A stretch of DNA of 64,000 nt, from NCBI GenBank assembly GCA_022414725.1, contig CM039464.1, positions 37,033,609 to 37,097,608 of the forward strand. The letters run 5' to 3'. Made by a program: the position numbers and the translations under genes. Source of the stretch: Microglena sp. YARC. Its lineage: Eukaryota; Chlorophyta; Chlorophyceae; Chlamydomonadales; Chlamydomonadaceae. Shown here in pieces: positions 57,501-64,000 of this stretch. Position 1 is the stretch's first letter. Every line of letters starts with the position of its first letter. The notes beneath the pieces were generated by a model. That model did not search any database. It was not told the origin of the DNA and saw nothing but the letters and a program-made list of their open reading frames with translations.

Positions 57501-58691
57501 TCCACCCTCATTGTATCCCTCCATATTGTGTCTCTCCAGGTCCGTACACGTGATTGGTGGCTGGCATGCAGTGTAATATAATAAAAAAACATAATGCAAT
57601 ACAATATAATGGCTGAGTATACAACAAAATCATTTAGTGGTAATGCACCTATAATGTAATGTAATTTAAGTTAATGTATGCCTAATGTCCACCCTCATGT
57701 ATCCGCTCCCACCATTGTGTTTCTCCCAGGTCCGTCACGTGATTGGGTTGCTGCATGCAGTGTAATATAATATAAAAACATAATGCAATACAATATAATG
57801 GCTGAGTATACAACAAAATCATTTAGTGTAATGCACCTATAATGTAATGTAATTTAAGTTAATGTAATGTAATGTCCACCCTCATGTATCCCTCCACCAT
57901 TGTGTCTCCAGGTCCGTACACGTGATTGGTGCTGCATGCAGTGTAATATAATATAAAAACATAATGCAATACAATATAATGGCTGAGTATACAACAAAAT
58001 CATTTAGTGTAATGCACCTATAATGTAATGTAATTTGATTTAATGTAATGTAATGTCCACCCTCATGTATCCCTCCACCATTGTGTCTCCAGGTCCGTAC
58101 ACGTGATTGGTGCTGCAAGCAGTGTAATGATAATAATAAAAAACATAATGCAATAAATATAATGGCTGAGTATACAACCAAAATCATTTAGTGTAATGCA
58201 CCTATAATGTACATGGTTAATGTCCCACCTCATGGTATCCCCCACCATTGTGTCTCCAGGTCCGTACACGTGATTGGTGCTGCATGCAGTGTAATATAAT
58301 ATAAAAACATAATGCAATACAATATAATGGAGTATACAACAAAATCATTTAGTGTAATGCACCTATAATGTAATGTAATTTAAGTTAATGTAATGTAATG
58401 TCTACCCTAATGTGTCCCTGCACCATTGTGTCTCCAGGTCCGTACAAGTGACTGTTGCTGCATACAGCTTGGACTGCTGATCTGTCAGGTGTCCAAGGGG
58501 GACCGGACACCACCCACCCACACCCACCCCCACCACCCCCACCATTGTGTCTCCAGGTTCGTACAAGTGACTGGTGCTGCATACAGCTTGGACTGCTGAT
58601 CTGTCAGGTGTCGAAGTCTATCCAGTGCTTAGACAAGGAAGCTTTGAGAAGGCTGAATGGCTTCTCCGTCTTCACAGAGGAACTAAGGATG
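48537..58691 (+). CDS. Unknown gene with array-filled introns (partial model)
   Basis: I do not recognise the protein. Supported pieces: a first exon from ATG 48537, MGCLSSKAVEV, to about 48692 (KTRAKQ before gtgggg), whose MGCxSSK start fits N-myristoylation plus palmitoylation; an exon at 55439-55653 ending TMAREDGLDYAWALAKSLQS then WLVCVLSNK, donor gtaggt; and an exon at 58557-58691 (45 codons) beginning VRTSDWCCIQLGLLICQVSK and ending FTEELRM, donor gtgcgt. The last two join in phase 0. A possible exon lies at 52490-52610. No exon can be placed within 48770-52440. Linking 48537 to the later exons rests only on strand and absence of other genes. The gene continues past the window end, because the last donor is followed by more intron. 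Confidence 0.5.
48765..51310. repeat. Minisatellite of GGATGTGGATG words, 120-185-bp higher-order unit
   Basis: Units contain AAAGCATGCATGGGAAATGT, GAGGTGAAGGTTCATGGGTG, TGGAAAATGTGGATGTGG, GATGAAAGCGTGCATGGCAA and ATGTGGATGGTGATGAAAGC. The most regular higher-order units (48830-49630) are about 174-186 bp; further right the order decays. On the minus strand this opens frames of up to 422 codons reading HLTFPMHASISIHIHIH; these are by-products of a stop-free repeat and not a gene. Confidence 0.92.
51310..51945. repeat. 55-bp tandem repeat, about 11 copies
   Basis: Very regular unit GGGAATACATATGCGGATGG, GGATGTTTATGCTAACAGGC, ATGGTGAAGGGGTAT. Copies differ by single bases. Confidence 0.95.
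51946..52440. repeat. Return of the GGATGTGGATG minisatellite
   Basis: Same word set as at 48765-51310, ending with two copies of GGGGAAGAAAGTGTAAATGG-type words and AAATACAGATGTGGATGG. Confidence 0.88.
52640..55438 (+). repeat. ~120-190-bp array repeating a splice acceptor and exon start
   Basis: About 18-20 units. Each has a C-run (up to 24 C), a CACACA stretch, CTCCACCCTCCCTGTCCCC, TGCAG, then AAGGCTCCTGTTATCCCCAC, GCCTGAAGCACAGGCACCTT, TCAACGGTCTGGCCCTTGAT and GGCCTTCCACTGAC. The last unit (acceptor cctgcag before 55439) is continuous with a long open exon, which shows what the unit is: the 3' end of an intron plus the first ~75 bases of the exon. The exon part stays open (PEAQAPFNGLAL) in many copies. 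Flanking frames on the minus strand rich in Gly are by-products. Confidence 0.88.
55654..56100 (+). repeat. GGT/GTG microsatellite with a duplicated exon end
   Basis: GGTGGTGGTGTGGTAGTGG words on both sides of 55840-55945. That stretch is a second copy of 55562-55660 (CGTCATCACCATGGC, GATGGGCTAGACTATGCATG, TTCTCTCGAACAA), but its junction reads CAAAGTGAATT instead of CAAGGTAGGTT, so the copied donor is damaged. Confidence 0.88.
56100..56345. repeat. TAATGTAAT-rich low-complexity stretch
   Basis: Degenerate TAATGTAATG/TATAATG words leading into the following array. Confidence 0.85.
56345..58556 (+). repeat. ~140-190-bp array repeating an intron 3' end
   Basis: About 14 copies of a unit containing TAATGTAATGTCCACCYTHATG, ATCCCTGCACCATTGTGTCT, CCAG, then GTCCGTACACGTGATTGGTG, CTGCATGCAGTGTAATATAA and an AT-rich spacer. 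The final copy (acceptor TGTCTCCAG before 58557) runs into the open exon VRTSDWCCIQ. The internal copies keep TCTCCAG and about 30 exon-like bases and then turn into AT-rich sequence. The unit is about 140 bp in the first half and about 180 bp in the second, differing by an insert with GGCTGAGTATACAACAAAAT. Confidence 0.92.
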
Positions 58692-59040
58692 GTGCGTTTT
58701 AAACATAATAAATGTATACATATATTAATATATAGAGTTAAGCCTATCCATTGCTTAGACAAGGAAGCTTTGAGAAGGCTGAATGGCTTCTCTGTCTACA
58801 CAGAGGAACTAAGGATGGTGCGTTTTAAATACAATAAATGTTCAAATGTATTAAAATATTTAATTTAGTCTATCCAGTGATTAGACAAGGAATGATTCGT
58901 TTTTTAATGAATAAATAATAAGTCTATCCAGTGCTTATATCAGGATGCCTTGAGAAGGCTGAATGGGGTCTCTGACTACACAGAGGAACTAAGGATGGTG
59001 CGTTTCATATACAATAAATATAGGGCGGCAAATAGATCTA
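58692..59040 (+). repeat. Long-unit copies of an exon end and its donor
   Basis: After the exon ending at 58691, the exon 3' part (CTATCCAGTGCTTAGACAAG, GAAGCTTTGAGAAGGCTGAA, CAGAGGAACTAAGGATG) plus donor GTGCGTTTTAAA is repeated three times with decay: near 58743-58845 (good), 58868-58910 (partial) and 58922-59020 (altered donor context GTGCGTTTCATA). Confidence 0.9.
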
Positions 59041-59045
59041 TATTG

Positions 59046-59046
59046 C

Positions 59047-59077
<31 letters not shown>

Positions 59078-59078
59078 A
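59046..59078. repeat. Poly-C (22) followed by poly-A (11)
   Basis: Twenty-two C (59046-59067) and then 11 A. It lies at or near the junction between the donor repeats and the LINE fragment. Confidence 0.9.
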
Positions 59079-59099
59079 TTATAATATATATATTACATT

Positions 59100-61285
59100 A
59101 CATGTAAAAATCTACTTGACACCGCGAGGTGGTATGAGACTCTGTGCTTTAAACAAAAAGAAAAAAGCACCCACAAAGCAAAAAACCCCATTACATCAGG
59201 GGTGTGTCGAGGACAAAACAAACCAAACTCCCAACGCAGTCCGTTTTGGTGGCGTAGGTATTAAACCCCTTAGAGCAGGACCCAGATCTCAAACCACTTA
59301 CAGTGGCGGAGGTAAAGAAGCTTAACAAATGAGAAGTCTCAAGAAGAAAAAAAAGGGATAATAAATTACGGTGCCACTAAGCAGTCCAGGGCTTCCTGTC
59401 TTGCTCTTCTACAAGTAGAAAGATAGTCGGCTAGGTTGCTCCCAAAAAGACTTAGTGCCATTTCCATTCATAAAAGGTTCTGAATGTGGAATCGCAGAAT
59501 TCCACATTCCATACGGTTAAGTCGGTATCCTCATGGACATGCCTATAAATATCTGTAAACAGATTCTGGTAGCGGAGGCGAATATCATTATAAAAAAGGC
59601 ACTCAAACATATGCATTTTCATCCTCAGTTTTTTTGGAACCCACCACACATTTGACAGTGTCTCATTGAGCGAGGGATGTGTGCTCTATCCACCACCCTC
59701 ATTCTTTCTGTGGTTCAGCCAATGGGAACCCATTCTAAACTGTGGGGCTATAGAACGAATCTGATCCTGCTTATGTAAGGCGGATGTAAAAGGAATCAAG
59801 CCATTCTTCATTCATTGCTGTTGGCTGCGAACCATTTTTTGGTATCGGAGGCGTTTAAAAGCCAACCCTTCTCTCATCAGGGGATGTCTCTAACTGCATT
59901 GGTGTCACTTGGGTACTTAAACCTCCATGACTCAAAAACTTCAGACATAATACCTTCGACATCGACAGCCTCCAAAATGTTGATGTTTTTACTGGGTATC
60001 CTAAAGCTTGTGGAGAGCACAACGCAAGTCATGAACCCAGCCAGTGTTGGAGTCAAAAAAGATTCCTCAAGAGCCATTCTAATGAGATCCTCAGGTTCTT
60101 TATGTATGGTCTTGTTCCAGAAGCGCAAAGCTTGTTTAAGCCAAGCAAAACACAACGGGGTTCTACCCAGCTCTTCCATGATAATATTAGATGTAGTAGA
60201 TTGGCAAACACCCAACATTTGTTTAAGTATACCTCTATGCCATTTCTCACAAGCATGGTCATTTGAGATAAGTGTGTTGTTCAGAATAGAAGGAGCCCAC
60301 ACCTCACAGCCAAAATCAGGATAGGTTGTACAAGAGAATCAAACAGGTGGGTGAGAATATCAATATTGTATATCTCCATAGTATGGCATCGCCTACGAAG
60401 CATGTGGTGTGCCTTTTGGGCTTAGTGAGCATCCTAGAAAAAGCAGCTTTTGCACGATTGCTTGAGTCACCATCCACAAAGAGGGATCCCAAGTAGATAA
60501 AAGATAACTTTGTAGAAAGTTGTGCTCCATCATAGACAAATTTGTAATCAGGATCCATGCGGGCCTCATCACAGAATTGTTTGTTGAAAACGACAATCTC
60601 AGTTTTCTTTATATTCACAGCCATCTTAGTAGCTCGCAGAAAATCTCTCAGGCAGTCAAGCATCGCTTGCATATCTGCCGGGGATTCTGCCATTATAGCT
60701 AGGTCATCAGCATAAAGTAACAGTTGCAGAATCTTTCCCCTAAGCTCAGCCCCTACATTGGGAGCTTGGATTTGGAGGAACGATTCAATTCTATCAATGA
60801 ACAGACCGAATAGGAGTGGGGATAGGGGTCTCCTTGTTTAACTCCTACAAGGGATGGAAAGGAGGATCCAATGTCCCCATGTAGGCGAACTTGGAAAAAC
60901 AACATGATTATACATGGACTTCAGAATACTGAGATAGGGGTCCTTGACTCCTAGCCTTGCTAAGCAATCCCATAGCAAGTCTCTGTTGACCCAATCATAA
61001 GCCTTCTTGAAATCAACAAAAGCACAAAGAGTGGTTTTTTCTTTTCTCTATATTTATCTACAATATGGTTAAGAATGAATGATGCATCTGCAGTACCCCT
61101 ACCACTTCTAAATCGATATTGGCCAGCGGCTCTGAGGTTGAATTCTTCTGACCAATCATCTAGTCTACGTAGCATGCAAAGGGAGAAGATCTTTCCTATG
61201 GAGTTGCTCACCGCAAGACCTCGATAGTTGTCCTTGTCATACACACTGCCTTTGGATTTGGGTACGGGTACCAAGGCAGAATATA
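59100..61285 (-). mobile_element. 5'-truncated LINE-type retrotransposon fragment
   Basis: The minus strand carries the C-terminal two-thirds of a non-LTR reverse transcriptase, see the pseudogene entry. It begins abruptly at about 61281 and splits the donor-junction array of the surrounding intron into a left part (58692-59040) and a right part (61560-64000). That placement shows it inserted after the array had started to form. 5' truncation is typical of LINE integration. The exact 3' end (59068-59450) and the target duplication could not be determined. Confidence 0.8.
59452..61281 (-). pseudogene. LINE reverse transcriptase, truncated and frameshifted
   Basis: In order on the minus strand: PVPKSKGSVYDKDNYRGLAV (start of the RT palm; 61270-61210), AGQYRFRSGRGTADASFILN (about 61125-61065), FVDFKKAYDWVNRDLLWDCL with the first catalytic Asp (about 61020-60965), a shifted GVKQGDP stretch near 60835, then LLLYADDLAIMAESPADMQ with the YADD catalytic box near 60700. 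The connection domain follows: LKQMLGVCQSTTSNIIMEEL and GRTPLCFAWLKQALRFWNKT (about 60220-60115), and a C-terminal MHMFECLFYNDIRLRYQNLF (about 59610-59555). Frames change near 61035, 60850 and 60330-60300. No endonuclease domain is present. This identifies a LINE-class element; its clade was not determined. Confidence 0.88.
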
Positions 61286-61555
61286 TATAGCAAATATATC
61301 TATTGTGTATATCTACAACATATGCAGTTACATCAGATAGACACCGGAAAATCCAGTCAAAGCGCCTGCAATATGATATGGTGCCCTATGCCATAATTGT
61401 AAAACCAGATTTTGATTTTTGCAAGGTGCCCTATGCCATTTTTCAAAAATCCAGCTTCGCCAATATCGCTTATATAGATCTATATAGATCTATCTCTGTA
61501 TATATCGATGCCTCTCCCTAAATAAATATGATAAATATATTAAATTACATTAAAA
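61286..61555. other. AT-rich intron sequence between LINE and array
   Basis: TATATAGATC words and a duplicated GGTGCCCTATGCCAT..TT at about 61379 and 61426. No gene. Confidence 0.5.
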
Positions 61556-64000
61556 TATACAAACACAGAGGAACTAAGGATGGTGCGTTTTAAACAATAA
61601 GTATGATAAATGTGAAAATATATTGAAATATACAAACACAGAGGAACTAAGGATGGTGCGTTTTAAATACAATAAATGTGATAAATGTATATATTGAAAT
61701 ATCAAACACAGAGGAACTAAGGATGGTGCGTTTTAAATACAATAAATGTGATAAATGTAAAAAATATATTGAAATATGCAAACACAGAGGAACTAAGGAT
61801 GGTGCGTTTTAAATACAATAAATGTGATAAATGTAAAAAATATATAGAAATATGCAAACACAGAGGAACTAAGGATGGTGCGTTTTAAATACAATAAATG
61901 TGATAAATGTAAAAAATATATTGAAATATGCAAACACAGAGGAACTAAGGATGGTGCGTTTTAAATACAATAAATTGATAAATGTAAAAATATATATTGA
62001 AATATGCAAAACACAGAGGAACTAAGGATGGTACGTTTTAAATACAATAAATGTGATAAATGTAAAAAAATATATAGAAATATGCAAACACAGAGGAACT
62101 AAGGATGGTGCGTTTTAAATACAATAAATGTGATAAATGTAAAAAATATATTGAAATATGCAAACACAGAGGAACTAAGGATGGTACGTTTTAAATACAA
62201 TAAATGTGATAAATGTAAAAAATATATAGAAATATGCAAACACAGAGGAACTAAGGATGGTGCGTTTTAAATACAATAAATGTGATAAATGTAAAAAATA
62301 TATTGAAATATGCAAACACAGAGGAACTAAGGATGGTGCGTTTTAAATACAATAAATGTGATAAATGTAAAAATATATAGAAATATGCAAACACAGAGGA
62401 ACTAAGGATGGTGCGTTTTAAATACAATAAATGTGATAAATGTAAAAAATATATAGAAATATGCAAACACAGAGGAACTAAGGATGGTGCGTTTTAAATA
62501 CAATAAATGTGAAAATGTAAAAAAATAAATATAGAAATATGCAAACACAGAGGAAACTAAGGATAAAAATACAATAAATGTGATAAATGTAAAAAATATA
62601 TATGAAATATGCAAAACACAGAGGAACTAAGGATGGTGCGTTTTAAATACAATAAATGTGATAAATGTAAAAAATATATTGAAATATGCAAACACAGAGG
62701 AACTAAGGATGGTGCGTTTTAAATACAATAAATGTGATAAATGTAAAAAATATAATATAAACACAGAGGAACTATGCAAACACAGAGGAAACTAAGGATG
62801 GTGCGTTTTAAATACAATAAATGTGATAAATGTAAAAAATATATAGAAAATATGCAAACACAGAGGAACTAAGGATGGTGCGTTTTAAATACAATAAATG
62901 TGATAAATGGTAAAAAATATATTGAAATATGCAAAACACAGAGGAACTAAGGATGGTGCGTTTTTAAATACAATAAATGTGATAAATGTAAAAAATATAT
63001 TGAAATATGCAAACACAGAGGAACTAAGGATGGTGCGTTTTAAATACAATAAATGTTGATAAATGTAAAAAATATATGAAATATGCAAACACAGAGGAAC
63101 TAAGGATGGTGCGTTTTTTAAATACAATAAATGTGATAAATGTAAAAAATATATAGAAATATGCAAACACAGAGGAACTAAGGATGGTGCGTTTAAATAC
63201 AATAAAATGTGATAAAATGTAAAAAATATATTGAAATATGCAAACACAGAGGAACTAAGGATGGTGCGTTTTAAATACAATAAATGTGATAAATGTAAAA
63301 AATATATTGAAATATGCAAACACAGAGGAACTAAGGATGGTGCGTTTTAAATACAATAAATGTGATAAATGTAAAAAATATATTGAAATATGCAAACACA
63401 GAGGAACTAAGGGATGGTGCGTTTTAAATACAATAATGTGATAAATGTAAAAAATATATTGAAATATGCAAACACAGAGGAACTAAGGATGGTGCGTTTT
63501 AAATACAATAAATGTGATAAATGTAAAAATATATTGAAATATGCAAACACAGAGGAACTAAGGATGGTGCGTTTTAAATACAATAAATGTGATTAAATGT
63601 CAAACACAGAGGAACTAAGGATGGTGCGTTTTAAATACAATAAATGTGATAAATGTAAAAAATATATTGAAATATGCAAACACAGAGGAACTAAGGATGG
63701 TGCGTTTTAAAATACAATAAATGTGATAAATGTAAAAATATATATTGAAAATATGCAAACACAGAGGAACTAAGGATGGTGCGTTTAAATACATAAATGT
63801 GATAAATGTAAAAAATATATTGAAAAATATGCAAACACAGAGGAACTAAGGATGGTGCGTTTTAAATACAATAATGTGATAATGTAAAATATATTGAAAA
63901 TATGCAAACACAGAGGAACTAAGGATGGTGCGTTTTAAATACAATAACATGTGCAAACACAGAGGAACTAAGGATGGTGCGTTTAAATACAATAAATGTG
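61556..64000 (+). repeat. ~73-bp array, ~34 copies of an exon end plus splice donor
   Basis: Unit ACACAGAGGAACTAAGGATG, then GTGCGTTTTAAATACAATAA, ATGTGATAAATGTAAAAAAT, ATATTGAAATATGCAA. The first 20 bases are the end of the exon at 58557-58691 (TEELRM) and the next are its 5' splice site and intron start. Nearly every copy keeps ATG/GTGCGTTTTAAA. Copies differ mainly by one-base indels in A/T runs, which may be partly sequencing error. The array runs off the window end. Frames on both strands are by-products. Confidence 0.95.

Noticed and set aside
61556..64000. CRISPR-like regular repeat array
   Set aside because: There are no distinct spacers; the whole unit is repeated, it is AT-rich and carries a splice donor. 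Eukaryotic context.

Overview
The window looks like nuclear DNA from a eukaryote with a repeat-rich genome. It has spliceosomal introns with GT..AG ends, no operons or Shine-Dalgarno-led gene clusters, DNA transposons of the PIF/Harbinger, pogo and Tc1-like groups, a LINE-type reverse transcriptase, and many mini- and microsatellite arrays. The content would fit a unicellular green-lineage or other protist genome (a phagotrophic prasinophyte alga is a guess), but nothing here fixes the taxon. Assembly quality is mixed: a 1000-N gap lies at 8001-9000, and indels in arrays and transposon frames may be sequencing errors.

Layout. 1-4.3 kb: a 795-bp MITE and a 2.5-kb PIF/Harbinger element inserted side by side, sharing a TAA target duplication. 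4.3-9.6 kb: mostly unassignable sequence with long poly-C tracts and the gap. 9.6-16.7 kb: a series of minisatellite arrays. 17.5-22.7 kb (minus): a two-exon gene for a very acidic, internally repetitive protein of about 1393 residues. 23.3-23.6 kb: a fold-back hairpin. 26.2-31.9 kb (minus): a complete seven-exon gene for a cathepsin X/Z-type cysteine protease (404 residues, all exon phases agree). 32.0-32.8 kb: a second copy of the MITE, close to the protease start. 33.2-36.2 kb: an F-box-like/ankyrin pseudogene followed by an array of about 35-codon repeats. 36.5-42.4 kb: a 4.35-kb pogo-like transposon between 642-bp direct repeats. 42.4-46.7 kb: further arrays. 46.7-47.6 kb: an internally deleted Tc1-like element that keeps only its DNA-binding ORF. 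48.5-64 kb (plus): what seems to be one gene of unknown function whose introns consist almost entirely of tandem arrays, with a 5'-truncated LINE inserted in one of them.

The most striking theme is that many arrays span an exon-intron junction: the repeated unit carries the end of an exon plus its splice donor, or a splice acceptor plus the start of an exon. This occurs at several introns in at least three genes, up to about 34 copies of one 5' splice site at 61.56-64 kb. It suggests introns here grow, and perhaps arise, by tandem duplication of their own splice junctions. A second theme is the abundance of pure poly-C/poly-G tracts of 18-63 bases with no comparable poly-A/T runs.
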